Positions 1 through 9,152 of a DNA stretch of 64,000 bases are shown here, piece after piece (the stretch's first letter is position 1; each line of letters begins with the position of its first letter). Position numbers and translations under genes: made by a program. The notes beneath the pieces were generated by a model, which was given only the letters and a program-made list of their open reading frames with translations, did no database searches and had not been told where the DNA came from. This DNA comes from Caulobacter sp. BP25 (GTDB lineage: Bacteria > Pseudomonadota > Alphaproteobacteria > Caulobacterales > Caulobacteraceae): positions 310,001-374,000 of the forward strand of contig NZ_PEGH01000004.1 in the NCBI RefSeq assembly GCF_002737755.1. The letters run 5' to 3'.

Positions 1-1607
<1,607 letters not shown>

Positions 1608-1619
1608 TTCAGGATCCAG

Positions 1620-1787
1620 CAGCAGTCATCCCTTCTCCCCTTGCGGGAGAAGGTGGCCCGCGAAGCGGGTCGGATGAGGGGTTGAAGAACATCGCCGCCG
1701 CGAGACAGCGGTTGAAGGGCCGGCTAGACCCCTCATCCGTCGCCTTCGGCGACACCTTCTCCCACATGGGGAGAAGGAGAATTGAAG
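1620..1787. repeat. Composite palindromic intergenic element between the two metH genes
   Basis: The gap holds two opposed copies of a unit: CCTTCTCCCC...GGATGAGGGG on the left and CCCCTCATCC...GGGGAGAAGG on the right. Each arm contains its own smaller hairpin, for example GTCGCCTTCGGCGAC. In RNA the whole would fold as a long forked stem. It resembles the dispersed palindromic elements common in Caulobacter intergenic DNA. Because all other gene junctions in this operon overlap by 4 bp, the element probably inserted within the transcription unit. Confidence 0.7.
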
Positions 1788-1796
1788 TTAGAGACA

Positions 1797-2873
1797 CTAA
1801 GCCAACTCGAACGGTTCGAGGCCCGCCAGGCGCATGGCCTTGGGGCGCTCGGGGATCTGGCGGGGCTTCACGCCGCGCACTTCATCGGCGACGTGGCGGA
1901 TGTGGTCCGGCGTCGTGCCGCAGCAGCCGCCCAGGATGTTGACGAGACCGTCCTTGGCCCACTCGTGCAGGGCGTGGCCGGTCTCGTGCGGCTCCTCGTC
2001 GTACTGACCCATGGCGTTGGGAAGGCCAGCGTTCGGATAGGCCGCGACCAGGGTGTCGGCGACGCGGGCCATCTCGGCGATGTGCGGACGCATCAAATCA
2101 GCGCCCAGAGCGCAATTGAAGCCCACCGCGAACGGCTTGGCGTGCTTGACGCTGTTCCAGAACGCTTCGGCCGTCTGGCCCGACAGGGTGCGTCCCGAGC
2201 GGTCGGTGATGGTGCCGCTGATCCAGATCGGCAGCTCTTCATGGCCCTCGTCGCGCCAGTCCAGGATCGCCTTGATCGCGGCCTTGCAGTTCAGGGTGTC
2301 GGTGATCGTCTCGATCAGGAAGAGATCGACCCCGCCCTGGTACAGCGCATCCACCTGCTGGCGATAGGCCGCGTAGACCTGGTCGAAGGTCACCTTGCGC
2401 GCCCCCGGATCGTTCACGTCCGACGACATCGACAACATGACGTTCAGCGGCCCCATCGAGCCGGCGATGAACTTCGGGCTCGCCGGGTTCTGAGCGTTCC
2501 AGCGGTCGGCGACCGAGCGGCCGATCTTGGCGCCTTCCAGGTTGATGTCCCAGACGTCCTGTTCGCCCAGGTGATAGTCGGCCTGGGCGATCGTGGTGCC
2601 CGAGAAGGTGTTGGTCTCGGAGATATCGGCGCCGGCAGAGAAATAGGCGTCGTGCAGCTCGGCCACGAGATCGGGCCGGGTCAGGCACAGGATGTCGTTG
2701 TTGCCCTTCATCTGACCGTTGTAGGCGGCGAAGCGCTCGGCGCGGTAGTCGGCCTCGGTCAGGCCCTTCTTCTGGAACATCACGCCCCAGGAGCCGTCGA
2801 GGATCAGGATCTTCTCTTTCGCGGCGGCCTTAAGCGCGGCGACGCGATTAGCGCGGATGGATAGGTCGGTCAT
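1797..2873 (-). CDS. metH: Methionine synthase, homocysteine-binding (N-terminal) subunit
   Basis: This 358-aa protein is a homocysteine S-methyltransferase (TIM-barrel) domain. The three zinc-binding cysteines expected of the family are visible as GFNC and GGCC in GGCCGTTPDHI near the C terminus. The early segment ILDGSWGVMFQKKGL matches the usual start of the fold. It would bind and activate homocysteine while the downstream gene supplies the folate and B12 modules. Its ATG overlaps the stop of the upstream beta-lactamase gene by 4 bp (ATGA), indicating translational coupling. Length is that of a single domain rather than full MetH (about 1,200 aa). Confidence 0.94.
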   Translation of the reverse strand: MTDLSIRANRVAALKAAAKEKILILDGSWGVMFQKKGLTEADYRAERFAAYNGQMKGNNDILCLTRPDLVAELHDAYFSAGADISETNTFSGTTIAQADYHLGEQDVWDINLEGAKIGRSVADRWNAQNPASPKFIAGSMGPLNVMLSMSSDVNDPGARKVTFDQVYAAYRQQVDALYQGGVDLFLIETITDTLNCKAAIKAILDWRDEGHEELPIWISGTITDRSGRTLSGQTAEAFWNSVKHAKPFAVGFNCALGADLMRPHIAEMARVADTLVAAYPNAGLPNAMGQYDEEPHETGHALHEWAKDGLVNILGGCCGTTPDHIRHVADEVRGVKPRQIPERPKAMRLAGLEPFELA

Positions 2874-3874
2874 TGCTTGGCTCCAGCGCCCTGCTGGCGC
2901 GCCAGCTCCTTGTTGAAGGCGGCCTCGTAGCCGTCGACGAAGCGGCCAAGTTCGGTCGGATCGACGAAGGCGTTCGGGTCGCCGCGCAGCTGCTTCTGGC
3001 GCTTGGCCAGGAGGCCGCCCTGCTCCTCGTGACTGGGCAGCACGACGTCGGTCGGGATGGCCCGCATCTTCACGAAGCTCGTGCGATAGTCGGCGACGAT
3101 CGTCCGGTGGGTCTTGTTGCTCACCAGCACATTACCGGCCACCGACAGCGAGCACGGGAAGGTCACGTTCAGCGGCCGCCCCTTCTCGACCACCGCCGTG
3201 GTCCAGGTGGTGCAGCCGATCGTGTGGCCAGGCGTCAGGTGGGCGACCAGAGCGGTCTCACCCAGCTTCAGCTTCTGGCCGTCGCCGAAAGCCCGGTCGA
3301 CCTTGACCGCTGGCATCGGCGTGGGGCCGTTCTCGTTATCGCCGATATGGTGGCCCTGCTCGATCGCCGGCTCGTCGCCGCGCGAAATCCACAGCTTGGC
3401 GGCCGGGATGTCGGCCTTCAATTGAGCCAGACCGCCAGCGTGGTCGAAGTGGGCGTGGGTGTTGATCAGGAACTTCACGTCGGTCAGCTGAAAGCCCAGC
3501 GTGGCGATGTTGCGCTCGATCTGCTTGCCGGTCTCGGCGTTGGGGCCGCCATCCAGAATGACGTGACCCTCGGACGAGGTGATCAGCCAGGACGAGATGC
3601 CTTCCGTCCCGACGTAATAGATGTTGCCGACCACGCGGTAGGGCTTGGTCGGCTTGGTCCAATTGGCCGGCATGTCGGCGTGGGCGGCGGGGGCGAAGGC
3701 GAAGAACAGCGCCGCCAGCGCAGCCAGAGCGCGCCCTCCGACACGATGCTTCGCATCGCGCCACCTCCCCCGTTTCACGGGTGAGGAAGAAGACACCGCC
3801 TCCTCACTCGCCAAGCGGGAGAGTTGGATCGGCGCGGATACGCGACGAGACGGAGGGGGCGCTAGCGGCGTCAT
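2870..3874 (-). CDS. Subclass B3 metallo-beta-lactamase (CAU-1-like), exported
   Basis: The protein has a hydrophobic signal segment ending AAHADMPANW, then a metallo-beta-lactamase fold. From the ATG at 3874, zinc ligands appear as HAHFDH (H140, H142, D144, H145), PGHTIG (H217) and LPSHEEQGG (H282). The absence of a cysteine ligand and the overall spacing fit subclass B3, and the sequence resembles the Caulobacter enzyme CAU-1, which hydrolyses penicillins, cephalosporins and carbapenems in the periplasm. The ATG overlaps the metF stop by 4 bp, but it leaves about 45 residues before the signal peptide. A downstream GTG at 3778 is a plausible alternative start. Lying between metF and metH is unexpected for a resistance enzyme. 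Confidence 0.88.
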   Translation of the reverse strand: MTPLAPPPSRRVSAPIQLSRLASEEAVSSSSPVKRGRWRDAKHRVGGRALAALAALFFAFAPAAHADMPANWTKPTKPYRVVGNIYYVGTEGISSWLITSSEGHVILDGGPNAETGKQIERNIATLGFQLTDVKFLINTHAHFDHAGGLAQLKADIPAAKLWISRGDEPAIEQGHHIGDNENGPTPMPAVKVDRAFGDGQKLKLGETALVAHLTPGHTIGCTTWTTAVVEKGRPLNVTFPCSLSVAGNVLVSNKTHRTIVADYRTSFVKMRAIPTDVVLPSHEEQGGLLAKRQKQLRGDPNAFVDPTELGRFVDGYEAAFNKELARQQGAGAKQ

Positions 3875-4815
3875 GCGGCGACCTCGGAAGCAGAGGGCGG
3901 AACTTCGCGCAGGCCCAGCACGCGGCAGATGGCATAGACTAGGTCCGCGCGGTTCAGGGTGTAGAAGTGGAAGTCCTCGAAGCCCTGCTCCTGAAGCTTG
4001 GCGCACATCTCGGTGGCGACCGAGCAGGCGATCAGGCGGCGGGTCTCGGCGTCGTTCTCCAACCCGTCGAACAGGTTGGCCAGCCAGCCCGGAATTGTGG
4101 TCTGGCAAGCGGCGGCCATCTTCTTGAGGCCGGCGAAGTTCGTCACCGGCATGATGCCCGGCACGATCGGGATGGTGATCCCGGCGGCGCGGACCTTGTC
4201 GACGTAGCGCAGGAAGGCGTCGAGATCGAAGAAGAACTGGCTGATGCCCAGCGTCGCGCCGGCGTCCACCTTCTGCTTCAAGACGTCGATGTCGTGCTCA
4301 AGCGACGGGCTCTCGGGGTGCTTTTCCGGGTAGACCCCGACCAGCACCTCGAACGGCGCCACGCCCCGGATGGCCTTGGTCAGCTCGGTGGCGTTGGCGT
4401 AGCCATCCTCGCGCGGGACATAGACGCCGCCGATGCCGCCCTCGCCAGGCGGCGGATCGCCGCGCAGCGAGACGATGTGGCGAACGCCCGTCTCCCAATA
4501 GTCGCGGATCACCTCGTCGACCTCGGCGCGTGAAGCCCCGACGCAGGTCAGGTGGGCGGCGGGCTTGAGGCTGGTCTCGTCCAGGATGCGCTTGACCGTC
4601 CGGTGCGTGCGCTCGCGCGTCGAGCCGCCGGCGCCATAGGTGACCGACACAAACGCAGGATCCAGCGGCGCCAGGCGGGTGATCGCCTGCCACAGGCTCT
4701 CTTCCATCTGCGGCGTCTTGGGCGGGAAGAACTCGAACGAGACGCGGGGGCGACCTGTCCGCTCGCCGGCGCGGGCGACGGGACCAATCACGCGGCGGGT
4801 GGGCGGAAGGGTCAT
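3871..4815 (-). CDS. metF: 5,10-methylenetetrahydrofolate reductase
   Basis: A 314-aa flavoprotein of normal family length. It starts MTLPPTRRVIGPV, shows the conserved VSFEFFPPKT near the N terminus, and has RGDPP and FFFDLDAF further on, all MetF hallmarks. It reduces methylene-THF to methyl-THF, the methyl donor used by the MetH pair downstream. The ATG overlaps the stop of the upstream regulator by 4 bp. A longer in-frame reading would run into that regulator gene and has no separate support. Its stop overlaps the next gene's ATG, so the reading units appear coupled. Confidence 0.96.
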   Translation of the reverse strand: MTLPPTRRVIGPVARAGERTGRPRVSFEFFPPKTPQMEESLWQAITRLAPLDPAFVSVTYGAGGSTRERTHRTVKRILDETSLKPAAHLTCVGASRAEVDEVIRDYWETGVRHIVSLRGDPPPGEGGIGGVYVPREDGYANATELTKAIRGVAPFEVLVGVYPEKHPESPSLEHDIDVLKQKVDAGATLGISQFFFDLDAFLRYVDKVRAAGITIPIVPGIMPVTNFAGLKKMAAACQTTIPGWLANLFDGLENDAETRRLIACSVATEMCAKLQEQGFEDFHFYTLNRADLVYAICRVLGLREVPPSASEVAA

Positions 4816-5789
4816 GCGGCGGTCCTTTCGGCGGCGACACTCAAGGGACGACGCGCGGTCCAGATTTTCACGGTCAGGCCCTCGCCCGTGGAGGGCGGCA
4901 GGGCGATGTTGCTTTCTAGCTGAAGGCCACCGGCGCGCAGCCACGGGACGATCTCGCTGTCGTCAAAGCCCAGGCGGCGATGCTGGTGCACCTCGCGCAG
5001 AAACTCGTGGTCGTGCGGCGCGAAGTCGGCGATCAGTAAGAGGCCGCCGGGGGCGACCAGCCGCGCGGCCTCGGCCACGGCGTTGGCGGGATCGGACAGA
5101 TAGTGCAGCACCTGGTGGACGGTCACGAGATCGGCGCAGCCGCCCGGCAGGCCGGTCCGGAAGATGTCGCCGTGGCGCAGCTCACAGCTGGCCAGCCCTG
5201 CCTTGGCCACCTCGTCGCGGGCGATGTTCAGCATCTGCTGTGACAGATCCAGGCCCAGGGCGTTGCTGGCGCGCTTGCCCAGCAGGGTCAGCATGCGGCC
5301 GGCCCCCGCGCCCAGGTCGACCATCTCGTCAAACGGCCCCTCCCCGGTCGCGCGCAGAATCGCGGCCTCGACCTCGGCCTCGTCGACATAGAGCGAGCGG
5401 ATCTCGTTCCAGCGCGCGGCGTTGCGGGCGAAATAGGCCTGAGCATCGGTCGAGCGCTCGGCGCGGACGGTGGCCAGCTTGTCGGCGTCTAACTGGATGA
5501 CGGGATCGGCGTCGTCGATCAGGTCCAGCGCCTGCTCGACAAGGAACCGCCCCGCCGACTTGGCGGCCAGGCGATAGAACACCCAGGCCCCGTCGGGAAA
5601 GCGCTCGACAAGGCCGGCTTCGGCCAGCAGCTTCAGGTGCCGCGATACGCGCGGCTGGCTTTGATCGAGGATGCGGCACAGCTCCAGCACCGACAGCTCC
5701 TCGGCCGCCAGCAAGACCAAAAGCCGCAAGCGCGTGGACTCGCCGGCGGCGCGCAACACTTCTACGACCTGTTCGGCGGTAAGCTTCAT
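4812..5789 (-). CDS. ArsR-family regulator fused to a SAM-dependent methyltransferase (SahR-like)
   Basis: Residues 1-90 form an ArsR winged helix (LCRILDQSQPRVSRHLKLL is the recognition helix region), with no obvious metal-binding cysteine pair. Residues about 140-260 are a class I methyltransferase with the SAM motif VDLGAGAGRML and GDIFRTGLPGGCADLVT. It heads the metF-metH operon and lies 2 bp from a perfect palindrome. This architecture and site fit SahR, which senses S-adenosylhomocysteine and represses methionine-cycle genes in Proteobacteria; the assignment to SahR is inference. No clear ribosome binding site precedes the ATG because the palindrome occupies that position, so the mRNA may be leaderless. 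Confidence 0.87.
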   Translation of the reverse strand: MKLTAEQVVEVLRAAGESTRLRLLVLLAAEELSVLELCRILDQSQPRVSRHLKLLAEAGLVERFPDGAWVFYRLAAKSAGRFLVEQALDLIDDADPVIQLDADKLATVRAERSTDAQAYFARNAARWNEIRSLYVDEAEVEAAILRATGEGPFDEMVDLGAGAGRMLTLLGKRASNALGLDLSQQMLNIARDEVAKAGLASCELRHGDIFRTGLPGGCADLVTVHQVLHYLSDPANAVAEAARLVAPGGLLLIADFAPHDHEFLREVHQHRRLGFDDSEIVPWLRAGGLQLESNIALPPSTGEGLTVKIWTARRPLSVAAERTAA

Positions 5790-5791
5790 AG

Positions 5792-5815
5792 GGACATAAA
5801 GATATCTTTATGTCC
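5792..5815. promoter_or_regulatory. Perfect 24-bp palindromic operator of the met operon
   Basis: Half-site GGACATAAAGAT is followed without spacer by its exact reverse complement, ending 2 bp before the ATG of the ArsR-methyltransferase gene. AT-rich dyads centred on GATATC are typical ArsR/SahR-type operators. The position predicts repression of the gene's own operon (regulator, metF, metallo-beta-lactamase, metH). Confidence 0.85.
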
Positions 5816-5832
5816 GTTTTGGCAAGAGGAAA

Positions 5833-6207
5833 TTATGCCTCAGGGTCGCCCTTGGCGGGCTCCCAGAGCTCGATTTTCACCCCGGCCGGGTCCATCAGCC
5901 AGGCGAACCGTCCATAGCCCTCGTCCTGCCGCCCTAGAGGCTCGACGCCCTCGGCGGCGGCCCGAGCAAGAACCCCATCCATATCATCGACGAGGAAATT
6001 GATCATGAACGACGCGGCGGACGGCGCGAAATAGTCGGTGTCGGCGGCGAACGGCGACCAGGTCGCCTGGCTCCCCTTGGGCGCCTCGAACACCGCCCCG
6101 CCCCAGTCGTGAACCTCGAACCCCAGCACCCGAGCGTACCAGCCGCGCACGGCCTTGGGGTCCTGCGCCTTGAAGAAGACCCCGCCCAGTCCCAGAACCT
6201 TGGCCAT
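5833..6207 (-). CDS. VOC (glyoxalase/bleomycin-resistance) family protein
   Basis: A 124-aa single-domain VOC protein beginning MAKVLGLGGVFFKAQDPKAV, with the paired beta-alpha-beta-beta-beta modules seen in WYARVLGFEV and FLVDDMDGVL. The final FAWLMDPAGVKIELWEP is the family's metal-ligand glutamate strand. A TTG seven codons upstream is also in frame, but the ATG at 6207 has GGGAGCGG at good spacing and is preferred. The substrate is unknown; dimeric VOC enzymes act as isomerases, dioxygenases or resistance proteins. The gene ends just upstream of the met operator. Confidence 0.85.
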   Translation of the reverse strand: MAKVLGLGGVFFKAQDPKAVRGWYARVLGFEVHDWGGAVFEAPKGSQATWSPFAADTDYFAPSAASFMINFLVDDMDGVLARAAAEGVEPLGRQDEGYGRFAWLMDPAGVKIELWEPAKGDPEA

Positions 6208-6234
6208 CGCTCGCCGCTCCCGCTTCAATCGTTC

Positions 6235-7200
6235 CTAGGCCGACACCGGCGTCGCCAGGGGCTCGCCGTGGAAGTAGCGCCGCAGGTTCTCCAGGGTCAG
6301 GTTGACCATGGCCGGGATGCTGTCCAGCGTCGCGCCGGCGGTGTGGGGCGTCAGTACGACGTGGGGGACGCCCTCCCAGCGCGCGGCCGGGGTCGGCTCG
6401 TGCTCGAAGACGTCCAGCGCCGCCATGCCCAGAGCGCCGGACTTCAGCGCCGCGATCAGGGCGTCCTCGTCGATCAGCGAGCCGCGCGCGACATTGACAA
6501 TCAGCCCCTGAGTGCCGACCGCCTCGATCACCGCCCGGTTGATCAGGTGGCGGTTCTCGGCATCGGGCCGGGCGCAGACAACGAGCACGTCGCTGTCGCG
6601 GGCCAGGGCCATCAGACTGTCGGCGCGACGGTAGTCGCTGTCCTTGGCCCGGGGCCCCCACCAGGCGATCTTCATCTCGAAGGCCGACAGCCGGCGGGCG
6701 ACGGCCTCGCCGATATGGCCAAGACCGACGATCCCCGCCTTTCGGCCGCGCAGGCCGTGACGCGGCGCCATGCGTTCGGCATGGTTCCAGTGGCCGGCGC
6801 GCACCCGCTGGTCGCCCTCGACGATCCCGCGCCAGGCGGCCAGGACAAGGCCCACCGCGTGGTCGGCGACGTCGGCGGCGTTCAGGCCGGTCGAGTGGGT
6901 CACGGCGATGCCGTGCGCCTTGCACCAGGGCACGTCCACGCCGTCGTAGCCGACGCTGACACAGGCGATCAAACCAAGCTGCGGCATCTCCGAGAGCATG
7001 TCCGGCCCCAGCGCCATCTCGCCCGCGTGGACGATCGCCCTCACGCGAAGACCTGGCCCCTCCAGGAAGGCTAGCCGATCCGGGTAGTCCCAAAGGCGGT
7101 ACACCGTGTAGGCGCCCTCAAGCAGCGGCTGCAGCGGCATGAGCATCTCGTGCGACAGCAAGACGTGGGGCTTGTCGATCGGCTTTCCGCTGTCGGGCAT
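6235..7200 (-). CDS. D-2-hydroxyacid dehydrogenase, NAD(P)-dependent
   Basis: A 321-aa member of the glyoxylate/hydroxypyruvate reductase-like family. The nucleotide-binding motif is GLGHIGEAVARR. Catalytic residues sit in NVARGSLIDED (Arg), DVFEHEP (Glu) and LTPHTAG (His). The start MPDSGKPIDK at 7200 has an excellent AAGGAGG seven bases upstream, which rules out the longer reading. It would reduce a 2-keto acid such as glyoxylate or hydroxypyruvate in the cytoplasm; the exact substrate cannot be read from sequence. It precedes the VOC gene on the same strand with a gap of about 27 bp, so the two may be cotranscribed. Confidence 0.92.
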   Translation of the reverse strand: MPDSGKPIDKPHVLLSHEMLMPLQPLLEGAYTVYRLWDYPDRLAFLEGPGLRVRAIVHAGEMALGPDMLSEMPQLGLIACVSVGYDGVDVPWCKAHGIAVTHSTGLNAADVADHAVGLVLAAWRGIVEGDQRVRAGHWNHAERMAPRHGLRGRKAGIVGLGHIGEAVARRLSAFEMKIAWWGPRAKDSDYRRADSLMALARDSDVLVVCARPDAENRHLINRAVIEAVGTQGLIVNVARGSLIDEDALIAALKSGALGMAALDVFEHEPTPAARWEGVPHVVLTPHTAGATLDSIPAMVNLTLENLRRYFHGEPLATPVSA

Positions 7201-7409
7201 CGTTTCCTCCTTCAGGCGAGCCGGGAGCACTGCTGACTTCCAGGCGTCGAGGCACAGCTAAGCAGCCCGCAGCGCCCTCGCCAGGGAAACCGGATCACGA
7301 GGGGGTGACAAGCCCGATCTCGGCGCTTTGCTTTTGTGGTCAGGCTGCGAACGCGCCCACTTTCAAGCCTTCTCGACGACTGGCCCGCTCGCGGCTCGCC
7401 GGAAGCTCT

Positions 7410-9053
7410 CTAGACGATCAACCAATCGCCCAAGGTCTGGCTGGTGACGCCCACCAAGATCAGCTGGTCGCCGTTCCCCAGATCAATGACGGCGTCCCCT
7501 GACGAGAACGACAGCGTGTAGGTCTGGCCGGCGTCCAGAAGCACGCGGTCGCCTTGGGCGCTTAGGAAGTCCGTGACGCGATCGACCCCGGCGCCGCTGA
7601 AGAAATAGAAGCGGTCGGCCCCGGCTCCGCCAGTGATGGTGTCCGAACCTCTGTCGCCGGCCAGCCAGTCATCGCCGTCACCGCCAGCGACGGTGTCATT
7701 GCCCTGGCCGCCGCGCACGATGTCCGACCCTACGCCGCCATCGACAGTGTCGTCGCCGAGGTTGCCGTAGACGATATCAGAGCCACTCTCTCCATAGAGC
7801 AGGTCATTGTCTTTTCCGCCGACGACCCAGTCATCGCCCTGGCCGCCATAGGCGGTGTCCGCGCCGACGTTGCCGTTGATCTGGTCGAAATCAGCGCCGC
7901 CCTCGATGTAGTCGGCGCCGTCGCCGCCCGACAGCGTGTCCAAGCCCGCTCCGCCGTAGAGCCTGTCTTGGCCCTCCGCACCGTATAGCGCGTCGCTTCC
8001 GGCGTTTCCCTGCAGGACGTTGGCCGCAGCGTTGCCCTGGATGACGTCCGAGAGGCTGCCTCCGATCGCGTTCTCGATCGTCACGCCCTGGGCTATGGCG
8101 ACGTTGTAGGTGTAGCCGCCAATGCTGGAGAAGCCGCCGGCCGTCAGGTCGATCGTCTGATTTCGCGCATAACCCGAGAAGTCGAAGGTGTCGTTTCCGC
8201 CCGCGTCCCACACCGCAAAAACGGGAACCTTGCTGGCCGTGGCCACAAACCAGTCACGCTCGGCCGTGGCGTTGAACCCATAGATGGTGTCACCGGTGCG
8301 GGTTGTCATGTTGGCGCCGTACAGGCGCTGGGCCGCGGCGATGTCGTCAAGCATGGGCCCGGCCGCGTAGGTCGAACCGTGGGAGGCCCCGGTGTTCGCC
8401 GCCGAGAAGTAGCTCATCACCGTGTACTGGTACGAATCCTCGAAATACACGGCGCTCGAGGCATAGGAGGGAGCGGTCGTATCCGAGGCGTCATAATCGG
8501 CCGGATGCGACAGACCGATGGCGTGGCCGATCTCATGAACCAGGGTCTTGACCCCATAGTTCCCGAGGACGGGGCTGGTGTTGTAGCCCAGCGTGCTATT
8601 GACCCAGACGTCGCCCGACAGGGAGCTGGCGCTGCGGCTCCCCGGATAATAGGCGAACGCCGCGCCATCTGAGTCAGCGCTTGGCGAGTAGTTGCTGAAA
8701 AGCATTGTGGCGCTGTCGGAATAGGCCGCCTCGCCGCTGGTCCCGCTTCCGACGCGCGAGAAGGTGATGTTGGCAACGTCCGACCAAGATAACAGGGCCT
8801 TTTCGGTGGCGGCGATCTGGGCCGCGTTGAAGCGCGAGAAGCTCTCGGCATCTGAAGGCAGGGTGCTGGGCGCGGTCGAGCGGAACCCGTAGGTGATGGT
8901 CGCCGCCGTTCCCAGGCTCCCGCCCCAGCCGCTCGACTCCCGCGTCAATTGCGCTGCGGCCTGACTGGTCGTGTAGGAGGTCTTGCCGTTCGCCTCGACG
9001 CCGCCCCTGTCAGCCAGCGAAGTAATATCGCTCAGCGGCGCGTCTTGGGCCAT
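7410..9053 (-). CDS. Serralysin-type RTX metalloprotease (peptidase M10)
   Basis: A 547-aa secreted zinc protease. The catalytic site HEIGHAIGLSH fits the metzincin HExxHxxGxxH pattern, and VMSY further on is the Met-turn. The C-terminal half contains tandem calcium-binding nonapeptides such as GGAGLDTLSGGDGADYIEGG, then a type I secretion region ending SQTLGDWLIV. There is no N-terminal signal peptide, as expected for type I export, but no ABC exporter or membrane-fusion gene is present in the window. The catalytic domain comes before the repeats as in serralysin. The last 70 residues closely match the next RTX gene. Confidence 0.94.
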   Translation of the reverse strand: MAQDAPLSDITSLADRGGVEANGKTSYTTSQAAAQLTRESSGWGGSLGTAATITYGFRSTAPSTLPSDAESFSRFNAAQIAATEKALLSWSDVANITFSRVGSGTSGEAAYSDSATMLFSNYSPSADSDGAAFAYYPGSRSASSLSGDVWVNSTLGYNTSPVLGNYGVKTLVHEIGHAIGLSHPADYDASDTTAPSYASSAVYFEDSYQYTVMSYFSAANTGASHGSTYAAGPMLDDIAAAQRLYGANMTTRTGDTIYGFNATAERDWFVATASKVPVFAVWDAGGNDTFDFSGYARNQTIDLTAGGFSSIGGYTYNVAIAQGVTIENAIGGSLSDVIQGNAAANVLQGNAGSDALYGAEGQDRLYGGAGLDTLSGGDGADYIEGGADFDQINGNVGADTAYGGQGDDWVVGGKDNDLLYGESGSDIVYGNLGDDTVDGGVGSDIVRGGQGNDTVAGGDGDDWLAGDRGSDTITGGAGADRFYFFSGAGVDRVTDFLSAQGDRVLLDAGQTYTLSFSSGDAVIDLGNGDQLILVGVTSQTLGDWLIV

Positions 9054-9152
9054 GGCGCAACTCCGTTACACGATCGACCGACGGAACGATCCTATGCGCA
9101 ACAATGCAACGACAAGTATGCCTGCGAAACGATTAACTGTCGCGCCGCGACA

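Noticed and set aside
2873..3784. Plus-strand 303-aa frame opposite the metallo-beta-lactamase
   Set aside because: Val/Leu/Asp-rich composition typical of an antisense frame; the minus strand has all zinc ligands.
5790..5832. SAM- or SAH-type riboswitch upstream of the met operon
   Set aside because: Only 43 bp separate the regulator from the next gene, and the sequence is a DNA-type perfect palindrome without riboswitch architecture.
5984..7093. 369-aa minus-strand frame overlapping the dehydrogenase and VOC genes
   Set aside because: Arg/Gly/Pro-rich out-of-frame reading; both real genes have motifs and ribosome binding sites.
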